Origin: Prodigiosinella aquatilis
GTDB taxonomy: Bacteria > Pseudomonadota > Gammaproteobacteria > Enterobacterales > Enterobacteriaceae
DNA length: 64,000 nt
Assembly: GCA_030388725.1 (NCBI GenBank)
Contig: CP128857.1
Span: 3,658,001 to 3,722,000, forward strand
Direction: 5' to 3'
Shown here one piece after another: positions 47,992 through 57,027 of this stretch. The first letter of the stretch is position 1, and every line of letters starts with the position of its first letter. The notes under the pieces were generated by a model, which did not search any database, had not been told where the DNA came from, and worked only from the letters and a program-made list of their open reading frames with translations. The translations under genes and the position numbers were made by a program.

Positions 47992-49134
47992 TTAATCTCC
48001 TAACAGTTTATTGCGTACGTATTCAATTCGCTCAGTTACTTTTATCCGGCTGTTAGCACCATCGGATGTAGTTAACTTTTTGAATTCTTCAGAATTTATC
48101 CAGTCGAGATTTTTTGGTGTTAAATCGGGCTTTTTTCGTAGCGCTAAGGCTGTTCCTACAGCCAGTGATTCGAATCTAACTCGTGGAGTTGATTTTGCAC
48201 TAACAGTTTTTCTGAAACCGGCAGGGTAATACATTTCTACAAATTTAAGAACCTTATGAAACTCATCATTCATTGAATTTTGTTTTAACTCATCAAGGTA
48301 ACCATTTGCTGCCATATAATCATTTAGAAAATCACGCACTGAATGATCAAAGTTTTGATAGTTTTCGAGGTATGCAAAGAAGCGTAATGTGAATTCTAAT
48401 CGTTCATCGCGTTTTTCTTTGGCCTCAGATAATGGAGCAAGTATTTTAAAAACTTCTATTGCAGAACAAGGTTTTATTACTTTCGTATATAGGTTAGTTG
48501 AACCTAACTCAGAACCTTTACGTACTTCCATATCTTTAAGGATATCGCTACCAGAGTTAATTCGTTCAAATAAATCTCGTCGAGTTTCTTCACTGCATTT
48601 TGAACTAAGCTCAATAACTCGGACAGGAATACGCATAAATCGGCGTTGCCTAGATAAAGGTAGCTCTTTGAATGTAAAACCATTTAGGGCACTCAGTGAT
48701 TTCAAGTCTTGTAGAACGAGCTGGCTTTGAACGAAAGCGTGCAGTGTACGGACACGCTGGGAGCCATCAACAATCTCAATACGACCATCAAGTTCAGGAT
48801 CTTCAGACAAAACATCTGCTGTAAAAATATATGGAATAGGAAAGCCAAGAATTAAAGACTCAATAAGACGAGATTGTCGTTTGTCATTCCAAACAAAATC
48901 TCTTTGATAATCAGGGACAAATAGCTCATTAGCATCGTCTTCAAGGCCACTGTGATATTTGTTTACTAAAAGTTCAACTGTGAATTCTTTAGTTTCAAAG
49001 TCGACATCTCTTTGCTCATCACGTATTTGTTCCTCTGCCCTTTGCTTAGATAGTTCTAATTCTGAAAGTAGCGAAGCACGCTGTTTGGGATCGTCTACCT
49101 TTTCAAGTTGAGTCTTGATCTCAATAATGTCCAT
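47992..49134 (-). CDS. DUF262 domain protein of the defence cassette
   Basis: 380 residues from the ATG after AAGGAGAAAAA; an earlier in-frame ATG lacks such a site. A short charged coiled-coil-like start (about 10-45) precedes the DUF262/GmrS-N-like domain: VPDYQRDFVW (73-82) and IVDGSQRVRTLHAF (121-134), the DGQQR-type motif. The C-terminal part is helical; no HNH (DUF1524) motif is seen, unlike GmrSD-type enzymes. DUF262 proteins bind or hydrolyse NTP in restriction of modified DNA. It is first in the operon with HEPN. Confidence 0.85.
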   Translation of the reverse strand: MDIIEIKTQLEKVDDPKQRASLLSELELSKQRAEEQIRDEQRDVDFETKEFTVELLVNKYHSGLEDDANELFVPDYQRDFVWNDKRQSRLIESLILGFPIPYIFTADVLSEDPELDGRIEIVDGSQRVRTLHAFVQSQLVLQDLKSLSALNGFTFKELPLSRQRRFMRIPVRVIELSSKCSEETRRDLFERINSGSDILKDMEVRKGSELGSTNLYTKVIKPCSAIEVFKILAPLSEAKEKRDERLEFTLRFFAYLENYQNFDHSVRDFLNDYMAANGYLDELKQNSMNDEFHKVLKFVEMYYPAGFRKTVSAKSTPRVRFESLAVGTALALRKKPDLTPKNLDWINSEEFKKLTTSDGANSRIKVTERIEYVRNKLLGD

Positions 49135-49194
49135 TTTTTCTCCTTTTGAATTGGCAACAGTGTAGTTATCCGCAGAATAGCACACTAGGATGAG

Positions 49195-49208
49195 GGCATT
49201 AAAATGCC
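49195..49208. promoter_or_regulatory. Perfect palindrome upstream of the DUF262-HEPN operon
   Basis: GGCATTAAAATGCC, 61 bases before the operon start on the minus strand, in a 376-base stretch (49135-49510) with no convincing gene. It could be an operator or lie in the cos-flanking packaging region. Confidence 0.3.
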
Positions 49209-49325
49209 ATTTTGCGCATGAAAATGAATGATCGTAAAAAGATTATTTTGCATTCGTCCCGCCAGGACTGGCGGGCTTTTGCTTATATCATGCACCTGCA
49301 TGAAAACTATTACACTAAGCGGGCA

Positions 49326-49344
49326 GGCGTGGCGGGGTCATGAT
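49326..49344. other. Candidate cos (packaging) site
   Basis: GGCGTGGCGGGGTCATGAT. Its first 12 bases equal the start of the phage 186 cohesive end as I recall it (GGCGTGGCGGGG) and differ by one base from P2. It is in the right place, between the accessory zone and gene Q. The last bases differ from both phages. Confidence 0.6.
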
Positions 49345-49510
49345 CGCGCGCGGATGGGGTTGAATAGCGTTTTTCGCCGCAAATTTCCCGCACGTCAGCG
49401 TGCTATAGCGACGTGGTTAAGGCAACAACATCAATAAACAGTTGCCACGTGTGATGAGGCTTTGAGGCGCTTACAATGGATATAAAAAACCGCCGTTAGG
49501 CGGTTGAGGG

Positions 49511-49882
49511 TTAGCAGTTGGTAAAGTAATCGGGCGGGTTATCATGTTGATGGAATGCGCTGCTGTTCTCGCATCCTTTGCAGGGGTGTCCTGCATTTTT
49601 GGTAACTCTTATCGCTTTGTCGTCCCACAGCTCTGCCATTTTACTGTCTTTGATATTGGTGACGGCCAGCGCAGGCAGACCATTATCCTTCAGCCAGCGT
49701 TCTACCTCTCGCTTGCCCTTCAAGGTTTCCGCGCGTGCGGTAAAAATTCTCACTTCTTTTTTGTCCTTGCACCATGCCTTTACGCGTTTAGCCATCGGCG
49801 CAATAGGCTTGCCAATGGCTGCACCTTGTCCTGTTTTGTATTGGGCCAGCGTGCCATCCAAATCAACACCAATCCATCCCAT
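49511..49882 (-). CDS. HAD-like phosphatase domain protein
   Basis: 123 residues. The HAD nucleophile motif DLDGT is at residues 7-11 (WIGVDLDGTLAQY), and motif II is EVRIFTARAE. Two C-terminal Cys (CKGCEN) and His follow. The substrate is unknown. It is 18 bases downstream of the portal gene Q on the same strand, so it is a late-expressed addition next to cos. Confidence 0.75.
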   Translation of the reverse strand: MGWIGVDLDGTLAQYKTGQGAAIGKPIAPMAKRVKAWCKDKKEVRIFTARAETLKGKREVERWLKDNGLPALAVTNIKDSKMAELWDDKAIRVTKNAGHPCKGCENSSAFHQHDNPPDYFTNC

Positions 49883-49900
49883 CAGGTCGACCCCCGTTAA

Positions 49901-50974
49901 TTACTTGGAAATAGACACAGACAAGTTGCTGTCGTCAATATCTAGTTTGTACGGCTCAAACCGGATCACCTCTTCACCCAGCCAATCATTCAGTGCCAGC
50001 ATTTGGCACTGTAGTGGTATCAATTCATTGCGTACAAACACCTTGCTGGCTTTGCCAACATCACCAAACCCGCCGGTATTCTGCGGGATAATGCCCATCA
50101 TCTGCGGCGGTATCCGATGCGCGGCCAGCATGTCATCACGACTGACATTCTTGATATTCAGAAACTCATCCTTTGCCGCCACTTCCGAAAGCGGGATGAT
50201 TTGAATACCGTCTTTCTTCCCGGCTGGGGAATACATAAACAGATTACGGAAATTACCCGGTCCTTTCGATTGCTTCAACTGCGTGCGGATATTGTTGATG
50301 TCTTCCTGATTGTGTGCCGGGTCGCTCATGTACATGATAAATCCGGCATGGCTGCCGTTTCGGTAATACTTGAGGCGAAAAAGTGTGGCGGCTTCGTTCA
50401 GCAATGTAGAGGGAATGGCCGCCAGATAGCCAGGCAGACCGTACACCTCTTGATTAAGGTCGGGTTCATACAGGTGAAATACGGCACCAGTTTCAAAGGA
50501 GTATGGCTCAGAATTCAACCCGTATTGCGCAAACCAATAGGTTTCAAAATCGATACCACGTCGGGTAAATTTAGCCAGACTGGGGACCAGTGCCAGCGGC
50601 TTACCCAGGCGATTTTTTCTCAGTTCAAGATACGCGTTGCCGAACACTAAAAAATCCTGCACAAATTGGCTGAATGCCTGGTGGCTCAATAATGGATGAG
50701 TGATAAACGTGCTGGTCATGATGTTGCGCTTAACGTAAATCGCGGAGCTGTGGTGCGTGGCAGCGCGGAACGTGCGCGCCAACCCGTCAAAACTGATCGG
50801 CGGTTCAAACCAGCGCCCGTTGTGGATGCATTCCAGATAATCCAGCAACTCGCGGCGGTCGAGTACCGGGATAGGGTCGCCAAAGGAAAATATCTCGGTA
50901 GCACTCTGCACGCCCTGTTGGGTCATGGTGTGTGCCGGGGGATTGCGGTTCAGACGTTGTTTTTTGCGAGACAT
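49901..50974 (-). CDS. Q: Portal protein gpQ
   Basis: 357 residues, P2 gpQ family. It forms the dodecameric ring at the capsid vertex through which DNA enters. Recognisable by SFGDPIPVLDRRELLDYLEC near the N-terminus and HRIPPQMMGIIPQNTGGFGD near the C-terminus. Its start overlaps the terminase stop by one base; transcription is leftward with P. Confidence 0.93.
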   Translation of the reverse strand: MSRKKQRLNRNPPAHTMTQQGVQSATEIFSFGDPIPVLDRRELLDYLECIHNGRWFEPPISFDGLARTFRAATHHSSAIYVKRNIMTSTFITHPLLSHQAFSQFVQDFLVFGNAYLELRKNRLGKPLALVPSLAKFTRRGIDFETYWFAQYGLNSEPYSFETGAVFHLYEPDLNQEVYGLPGYLAAIPSTLLNEAATLFRLKYYRNGSHAGFIMYMSDPAHNQEDINNIRTQLKQSKGPGNFRNLFMYSPAGKKDGIQIIPLSEVAAKDEFLNIKNVSRDDMLAAHRIPPQMMGIIPQNTGGFGDVGKASKVFVRNELIPLQCQMLALNDWLGEEVIRFEPYKLDIDDSNLSVSISK

Positions 50975-52740
50975 CAGAAAAACTCCACGATATTGGTATT
51001 GGTGGCGGTAACGCCTTCCAGTGGTTCATTGTGTAGGGCGTGCATAGTGGCCCACGCCAGATCGGCATGACTGGCTTCTTCACTGCGGCTGGCTTCATAG
51101 GTTGGGCGATTACCGCTGGCGGTAACAGATTTTCGGATAGCCATAAACGACTGAGCAATATCAGTATGTCCCGCGTCAAACTCCAGCCGCCGGTGACTGA
51201 TAACATCATAGGCTTTTAGTACCAGTTCATTTTTTAACAGTGGGTTATAGACAAACTCTTTCGCGCCTGGGAAAAACGCTTTGACGTGTTCATAGACGCC
51301 ATAGCCGATCCCGGTGGTATCAATGCCGATATGTGTAACGTTATAAATCTCTGTGAGTTTGCGGATAGATTCAGCTTGGGCGCGAAAATCCATCCCGCGC
51401 CATTGGTGGCGCTCCAGAATGCGAAATTTACCACCTGGTACTATCGGTGGCGCGATCACTACGCACCCGGCACTGTCACCGTTGGCATTCCCTTTTGCCG
51501 GGTCGTAGCCAACCCATACGGGGTGATAACCATACGGGCGCATCGCCAACGGTTGCACGTCGTCCCACACTTCCCAGCTATCCACCATGCACGCCTGCAA
51601 ATCGGACAGTTGGAAGACCGACGCCAGATCATCGATAAATTCACACATCAACAGGTTTTGATAATCCGGTGGGCTGTATTCCAGCCGCAACTGGTCGAGG
51701 TCGAACAGATTGCAGCCACCGCGCACCGCGTCTTCCACGGTGACAATCTGGCGATATTGACCGTCCGGACAGAGCACACCTTTTGCAAGGTGTGAATGGG
51801 TCAGGTCGATATCAATTCGGTCCGACTTGGCGCGGCCACGATTGAACAACGCGCCAGACCAGAACGGATACGCGCTATGTGTCAGGCTGGATGGCGTAGA
51901 AAAATAGGTCTGTCGCCATTTTTTGTGTAGCGCCATCCCTGATGCGACTTTGCGCAGTTCCTGAAATTTGGGGATCCAGAAATATTCATCCAGATAAAGA
52001 TTGCCGTGATAACTCTGCGCCGTCCTGGCGTTGGTGCCGAGGAAATACAGTGTTGCCCCGTTACTGAGCGTCATCGGGTCGCCGCGCAGTTCAACATCCA
52101 CTTCACGGGCAAAATCCAGAATGTACCCTTTGAACACATGCGCTTGTGCTTTACTGGCCGACAGAAAGATTTGATTACGGCCAGTGATCAGCGCATCAAT
52201 CAGGGCTTCACGGGCGAAATAGTAGGTCGCCCCAATCTGACGGGATTTCAGTACATTACGGATACGGTGCTGATTACCGGCATGCCACCATGCTTTTTGA
52301 TAGTCGAACAATTGATCGTGAAACAGGGATTGCAGCTTCTCGATCTGCTCGTCACTGAACAGGTTCTTTTCCGGTGTTTTGCGTGGGCCGTTGTTCCGGC
52401 TGGCGATGTTAGGGTTTAAATCCGCCTCATTGCCGCCGTTTTGGTATTTACCGATGCGGGCGTGTCGTTCGGCCTGCCGAGCCAGCAGGTCGATTTCCTT
52501 AAAATCTTTCCCTTCCTTCTGCGGTTTCATAATCAACTGGCAGTAACGCGCCGCCGTGGTCAGTTGCATCTGATCCAGTGGGCCGTAATCGCCCCACTTG
52601 TCGCGCTTCTTCCAACTGTGTACGGTGGCGGGTTTCTCACCCAGCATTTCAGCAATGCGGGCAATGCGTAATCCCTGAAACCACAGGAACATGGCCTGAC
52701 GGCGGGGATCGAGGTCGGTATTTTGTGCTGTCGTTTCCAT
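50974..52740 (-). CDS. P: Terminase ATPase subunit gpP
   Basis: 588 residues. Begins with a helix-turn-helix (GLRIARIAEMLGEKPATVHSWKKRDKWG) as in P2 gpP, followed by the ATPase region (VLKSRQIGATYYFAREALID as the Walker A-like segment). It drives DNA packaging with gpM. It is divergent from O; the 145-base gap holds an Ogr-type site. Confidence 0.94.
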   Translation of the reverse strand: METTAQNTDLDPRRQAMFLWFQGLRIARIAEMLGEKPATVHSWKKRDKWGDYGPLDQMQLTTAARYCQLIMKPQKEGKDFKEIDLLARQAERHARIGKYQNGGNEADLNPNIASRNNGPRKTPEKNLFSDEQIEKLQSLFHDQLFDYQKAWWHAGNQHRIRNVLKSRQIGATYYFAREALIDALITGRNQIFLSASKAQAHVFKGYILDFAREVDVELRGDPMTLSNGATLYFLGTNARTAQSYHGNLYLDEYFWIPKFQELRKVASGMALHKKWRQTYFSTPSSLTHSAYPFWSGALFNRGRAKSDRIDIDLTHSHLAKGVLCPDGQYRQIVTVEDAVRGGCNLFDLDQLRLEYSPPDYQNLLMCEFIDDLASVFQLSDLQACMVDSWEVWDDVQPLAMRPYGYHPVWVGYDPAKGNANGDSAGCVVIAPPIVPGGKFRILERHQWRGMDFRAQAESIRKLTEIYNVTHIGIDTTGIGYGVYEHVKAFFPGAKEFVYNPLLKNELVLKAYDVISHRRLEFDAGHTDIAQSFMAIRKSVTASGNRPTYEASRSEEASHADLAWATMHALHNEPLEGVTATNTNIVEFF

Positions 52741-52785
52741 GCAGCCAGACTACGGTCCACCGCAACGCCTTTCTGCTCCCGCCGA

Positions 52786-52805
52786 TTGTGTCCCACGCTG
52801 CACAA
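52786..52805. promoter_or_regulatory. Ogr/Delta activator site between P and O
   Basis: TTGT-N12-ACAA, exact. P2 late promoters carry a TGT-N12-ACA element about 55 bases upstream of the start. One palindrome lies between the divergent P and O genes and may serve both. Confidence 0.75.
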
Positions 52806-52885
52806 TGCCCGTGCGTTGTTTCCTCTGCCCCATCCCCGCAACCATAAAGGCTCAGAACACCTATTCACTGATTGGAGCCTGACGA

Positions 52886-53713
52886 ATGGCAACGAAATCA
52901 AAGCGTTTTCGTATTGGCGTTGAAGGCGCGACCACCGATGGCCGCAAAATTCAGCGCGAATGGTTAACGCAAATGGCGGAGAACTATGATCAGGACGTTT
53001 ATGGCGCGCGGGTCAACGTTGAACACATCAAATCCTATTCACCTGACGGGGCATTTGGTCGTTATGGCGATGTCATTGCGCTACATGCAGAAGAAATCAA
53101 GGACGGGGCACTGGCTGGCCGAATGGCGCTTTATGCCGAGATTGAGCCGACCGCTGAACTGGTCGCACTGAGCAAGCGGAGCCAGAAGGTTTATACCTCA
53201 ATGGAAGTTGACCCTGAATTCTCCGATTTTGGTTTTGCTTATCTGGTCGGTCTGGCCGTTACTGATGATCCGGCCAGTCTTGGAACCCAGCGACTGAGTT
53301 TTAGTACCAGTGGTGAAAGTACGCTGGCCCAGCGTAAAAACAACCCCCACAACCTGTTTACCGTTGCTGAAGAAACGGTCATTGAGTTTGAAGAGATTCA
53401 AGAACAAAAACCGGGTCTGTTTTCCCGCGTAAAAGAGCTGTTCGCCAAAAAGCAAACCTCTGACGATGCGCGATTTAACGACGTTCATCAGGCGGTGGAG
53501 CTGGTCGCACAGGAACAACAGGCACTGGCGGAACAAATCAGCGCCTTTTCTGACCAGAAAACCCGCATTGACACGCTGGAAACCCAACTGAACGCCCAGA
53601 CCAATGACCTCAATGTACTGACGGAGAACCTGAACAAACAGGACCGCAGCGCTCAGACTCGGCCATTTTCAACCGGCGGCAGTTATGCCGCAGAGCATCA
53701 AACCAACTGCTAA
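52886..53713 (+). CDS. O: Capsid scaffolding protease gpO
   Basis: 275 residues. N-terminal protease: Asp18, His47 and Ser105 (VYTSMEVDPEF) correspond to the P2 gpO triad; the C-terminal helical part (about 200-265, coiled coil QEQQALAEQISAFSDQ) is the scaffold. It shapes the procapsid and cleaves capsid proteins including itself. 15 bases before N. Confidence 0.93.
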   Translation: MATKSKRFRIGVEGATTDGRKIQREWLTQMAENYDQDVYGARVNVEHIKSYSPDGAFGRYGDVIALHAEEIKDGALAGRMALYAEIEPTAELVALSKRSQKVYTSMEVDPEFSDFGFAYLVGLAVTDDPASLGTQRLSFSTSGESTLAQRKNNPHNLFTVAEETVIEFEEIQEQKPGLFSRVKELFAKKQTSDDARFNDVHQAVELVAQEQQALAEQISAFSDQKTRIDTLETQLNAQTNDLNVLTENLNKQDRSAQTRPFSTGGSYAAEHQTNC

Positions 53714-53728
53714 CGGAGCATTATCTGA

Positions 53729-54808
53729 ATGAGAAAGAAGACGAAAATTGCCTTTAATGCCTTCCTGACGCGCCTGGCTGACCTGAACGGCGTGGCCGTA
53801 GACGAATTAAGCTCAAAATTTACCGTTGAGCCGTCCGTCAACCAGACGGTGGAAGATGAAATTCAACAATCTGCCGCATTCCTGACATCGGTTAACGTCG
53901 TGCCGGTGGCGGAACAATCCGGGGAACTGCTGGGGCTGGGCGTTGGCACCACGATTGCCGGAACAACCAACACCGCAGAGAAAGATCGTGATCCGACTGA
54001 CCCGTCAGCGTTCAGTGATGTGGAATACAAGTGTGAACAGACGAATTTTGACACCGCACTGACCTACGCCAAGCTGGATATGTGGGCCAAATTTCAGAAT
54101 TTTCAGTTGCGTATCCGTAATGCCATCATCCAGCGTCAGGCACTGGACCGCATCATGATTGGGTTTAACGGCGAGAAGCGTGAAAAAACCTCTGACCGGG
54201 CCAAGTACCCGATGTTGCAGGACGTCAACGTGGGCTGGCTGCAAAAAATTCGTACTGAGGCTAAAGACCATGTAATGGCCGATTATACGGATGAAGAAGG
54301 CGTGGTTCATACCACTATCCAGGTAGGCAAAGACGGGCATTATGACAATCTGGACGCGATTGTCATGGATGCCGTTGATGAACTGATTGACCCGGTTTAT
54401 CAGGATGATGACGGACTCGTCGTCATTTGTGGCCGCAAGTTGTTGTCAGACAAATATTTTCCGCTGGTCAACAAGGCACAGGACAATAGCGAAAAAATCG
54501 CGGCTGACCTGATCATCAGTCAAAAACGCATGGGCGGCCTGCAAGCCATCCGCGCACCGTATTTTCCCGATAACGCGCTACTGATCACCCGTCTGGATAA
54601 CCTGTCCATTTATTGGCAGGAAGACACCCGTCGCCGTTCCATTATTGATAATCCAAAGCGCGACCGTATCGAAAACTTTGAGTCAGTGAATGAAGCCTAT
54701 GTGGTTGAAGACTACCGGGGCGTAGCACTGATTGAAAATATCGAAATCGGTAAATTTGATGCGCCTGCGGCAACGTCAAAAACTGATACCGGTACGACGG
54801 GGGCGTAA
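53729..54808 (+). CDS. N: Major capsid protein gpN
   Basis: 359 residues, P2 gpN size class. Family stretches include NAFLTRLADLNGV near the N-terminus and QALDRIMIGFNGEKREKTSD; NPKRDRIENFESVNEAYVVEDY near the end. The N-terminal part is removed by gpO during maturation in P2. Confidence 0.94.
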   Translation: MRKKTKIAFNAFLTRLADLNGVAVDELSSKFTVEPSVNQTVEDEIQQSAAFLTSVNVVPVAEQSGELLGLGVGTTIAGTTNTAEKDRDPTDPSAFSDVEYKCEQTNFDTALTYAKLDMWAKFQNFQLRIRNAIIQRQALDRIMIGFNGEKREKTSDRAKYPMLQDVNVGWLQKIRTEAKDHVMADYTDEEGVVHTTIQVGKDGHYDNLDAIVMDAVDELIDPVYQDDDGLVVICGRKLLSDKYFPLVNKAQDNSEKIAADLIISQKRMGGLQAIRAPYFPDNALLITRLDNLSIYWQEDTRRRSIIDNPKRDRIENFESVNEAYVVEDYRGVALIENIEIGKFDAPAATSKTDTGTTGA

Positions 54809-54810
54809 TC

Positions 54811-55470
54811 ATGACCAGCCCGGCCCGTCGTCACTTGATGCGTATTCAGGCTGAGGAGTCCACCCGGCTGGGTGGCTCAGTCACCCGAAATTTATCGGCT
54901 TATAACCAGATGCTGCTGAAACTGGAAGAAGACAAACGCCAGTTAAAACGGACTCAATCGACCCTTAAAAAAGCCGCCCTGAAACGCCAGATGTTGCCGT
55001 ATTACCAACCGTGGGTTGCCGGGGCATTGTCAGCAGGGAAAGGTGGGCAGGATGACGTACTGTTGCACATTATGGTCTGGCGTATTGATGCGGGAGAGTT
55101 TGATGGCGCATTGGACATTGCCGACTACGCGATGAAAAACGGGCTGGTGATGCCGAAACCCTACAAACGCCAAACCGCATGCACCGTGGCGGAAGAAATC
55201 GCCGACACCATCACCAAAAACCATGCCGCGAAACAGCCGGTGCCGGTAGCCATTTTACAGCGCACGCTGGACGTGACCGCCGACCACGATATGCCTGATG
55301 AAGTGCGCGCCAAAGTACACAAAATTCTGGCATACGGACTCCGCGACAACAATGACCCTGTGCTGGCCTATCACCATATCTGCCAGGCATACCAGTACGA
55401 CGACAAATGCGGCGTAAAAAAAGATATGGAACAACTGGAGCGTATTGTCCGAAAGGCCAGCGCCGGATAA
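54811..55470 (+). CDS. M: Terminase endonuclease subunit gpM
   Basis: 219 residues, P2 gpM family. It cuts cos and works with gpP. Recognisable by TSPARRHLMRIQAEES, the Lys-rich helix and WRIDAGEFDGALDIADYAM. Two bases after N. Confidence 0.92.
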   Translation: MTSPARRHLMRIQAEESTRLGGSVTRNLSAYNQMLLKLEEDKRQLKRTQSTLKKAALKRQMLPYYQPWVAGALSAGKGGQDDVLLHIMVWRIDAGEFDGALDIADYAMKNGLVMPKPYKRQTACTVAEEIADTITKNHAAKQPVPVAILQRTLDVTADHDMPDEVRAKVHKILAYGLRDNNDPVLAYHHICQAYQYDDKCGVKKDMEQLERIVRKASAG

Positions 55471-55563
55471 CCGAACGTGCCCACGCGCAGGGCGGCACGG
55501 GGTAGCGACAGGCTATCAGCCACATCAAAACCCCGTCCACCGCCCACCTATTCAGAGGATGCC

Positions 55564-56028
55564 ATGAATTTTATTGCACCTGAGTCCATGCCGGGCCAGC
55601 CGGACGTCATCAAAAATACCAGCTTTTGGCCCGATCTTAATCTGGCCGATTTTCGCAATGTGATGCGGACTGACGGCACGGTCACACCGGAACGGCTACG
55701 CCCGACAGTGCTGACCGCCATTTCCGAAGTTAACGCCGAACTGTACGAATGGCGACAGCAACAACAAACCGCCGGTTACACCACGTTGGCTGACGTACCC
55801 GCCGAGCAGTTGGATGGTGAAAGCGAGCGTGTCCAGCTCTACCGCCGCGCGGTGTGGTGCTGGGCGCGGGCCAATCTCACCGAACGTTACCGCGACTATG
55901 ACTCCACCGCGTCGGGCAACAAACGCGCCGACGCGGTGGATCCGGCCATTGATGATTTATGGCGGGATGTTCGCTGGGCCTTAAGCCGTCTGCAAGCGCT
56001 GTCGCACATGATTGTCGAGCTGATTTAA
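55564..56028 (+). CDS. L: Head completion protein gpL
   Basis: 154 residues from ATG 55564 after AGAGGATGCC. The P2 gpL family is recognised by FWPDLNLADFRNVMRTDGTVT and ANLTERYRDYDSTASGNKRA. It connects the filled head to the tail joiner. The stop overlaps the X start. Confidence 0.93.
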   Translation: MNFIAPESMPGQPDVIKNTSFWPDLNLADFRNVMRTDGTVTPERLRPTVLTAISEVNAELYEWRQQQQTAGYTTLADVPAEQLDGESERVQLYRRAVWCWARANLTERYRDYDSTASGNKRADAVDPAIDDLWRDVRWALSRLQALSHMIVELI

Positions 56029-56231
56029 TGAAAATCCGGGCGCAGCAATACGACACCGTTGATGCGCTGTGCTGGCGTTACTACGGACGCACCGACGGCA
56101 TGACCGAACAGGTTTTACTGGCGAATCCAGGGCTGGCTGATGTCGGCCCCATTCTGCCGCACGGTCTGGAAGTCGATATGCCGGAGGTCGTCGCTGCGCC
56201 CACACAGCAAACTGTTCAACTCTGGGATTAA
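56028..56231 (+). CDS. X: Tail protein gpX
   Basis: 67 residues, the same as P2 gpX: DTVDALCWRYYGRTDGMTEQ, PGLADVGPILPHG. It has a LysM-like fold and takes part in tail assembly. ATG overlaps the L stop (TAATG). Confidence 0.94.
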   Translation: MKIRAQQYDTVDALCWRYYGRTDGMTEQVLLANPGLADVGPILPHGLEVDMPEVVAAPTQQTVQLWD

Positions 56232-56234
56232 TTT

Positions 56235-56546
56235 ATGAACGAAACCGATAAAAGTCTTATTTCCCTGTTCATCATTGGCGTGCTGATTGCGGTCGGCAAG
56301 GTACTGGCCGGTGGTGAGTCCATCACCTTCCGGCTGTTTGTGGGCCGCATCTTGTTGGGCGGCTTTGTCTCCATGATTGCTGGAGTGGCACTGGTGCAAT
56401 TCCCCGACCTGTCGCCACTGGCAATCAATGGTATCGGGGCCGCGCTGGGGATTGCTGGTTATCAGACTATCGAGCTGTTGATCCAGCGTCGTGCCCGCCA
56501 AATGAGTGACAAAACGGATAGCCAGGAGAAACCCGATAATGAGTAA
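56235..56546 (+). CDS. Y: Holin (phage holin family, gpY position)
   Basis: 103 residues with three hydrophobic segments (SLISLFIIGVLIAVGKVLA, FVGRILLGGFVSMIAGVALV and the ALGIAGYQTIELLI region) and a charged C-terminus. It is in the place of P2 gene Y; it should permeabilise the inner membrane at lysis and release the endolysin encoded next. Confidence 0.85.
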   Translation: MNETDKSLISLFIIGVLIAVGKVLAGGESITFRLFVGRILLGGFVSMIAGVALVQFPDLSPLAINGIGAALGIAGYQTIELLIQRRARQMSDKTDSQEKPDNE

Positions 56547-57027
56547 TCACCCGAACGTGATCGCCTTTCTGACCATGCTGGCTTTTTCTGAGGGAACGGC
56601 TAACCACCCGTTAACCCGCAATCGGGGCTATGACGTGGTAGTGACGGGCATTGATGGCAAACCGGAGATTTTTACCGACTATAGCGATCACCCGTTTGCC
56701 AACGGTCGTCCGGCCAAAGTGTTTAACAAACAGGGGCAACGCTCCAGTGCCGCCGGGCGTTATCAGCAGTTATACCGCTACTGGCCACACTACAAAGCAC
56801 AGTTGACCTTGCCCGATTTTGGCCCGGCCTCACAAGATGCGCTGGCGGTTCAGCTTATCCGCGAACAGCGGGCACTGGATGATGTGATCGCCGGACGTAT
56901 CGCTTGTGCCATCACTCAGTGCCGTAATATCTGGGCATCCTTGCCGGGGGCTGGATATGGTCAGCATGAGCATGGTTTTGAACGGCTAGTTGCCTTTTAT
57001 CAACAGGCAGGAGGAAAGCTGGCATGA
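56539..57027 (+). CDS. K: Endolysin (lambda-R/GH104-type lysozyme), gpK position
   Basis: 162 residues from ATG 56539, overlapping the holin gene by 8 bases. FLTMLAFSEGTANHPLTRNRGYDVV has the catalytic Glu, and SSAAGRYQQLYRYWPHYK follows, as in GH104 transglycosylase-like endolysins. It cleaves peptidoglycan. Confidence 0.9.
   Translation: MSNHPNVIAFLTMLAFSEGTANHPLTRNRGYDVVVTGIDGKPEIFTDYSDHPFANGRPAKVFNKQGQRSSAAGRYQQLYRYWPHYKAQLTLPDFGPASQDALAVQLIREQRALDDVIAGRIACAITQCRNIWASLPGAGYGQHEHGFERLVAFYQQAGGKLA

Noticed and set aside
49218..49343. A 41-codon plus-strand frame beginning MKMNDRKKIILHSS and a second frame overlapping it to 49437
   Set aside because: The frame overlaps the cos-like sequence and would need a frameshift to make a longer protein. 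It could be a real small phage gene, but the cos reading explains the stretch better.
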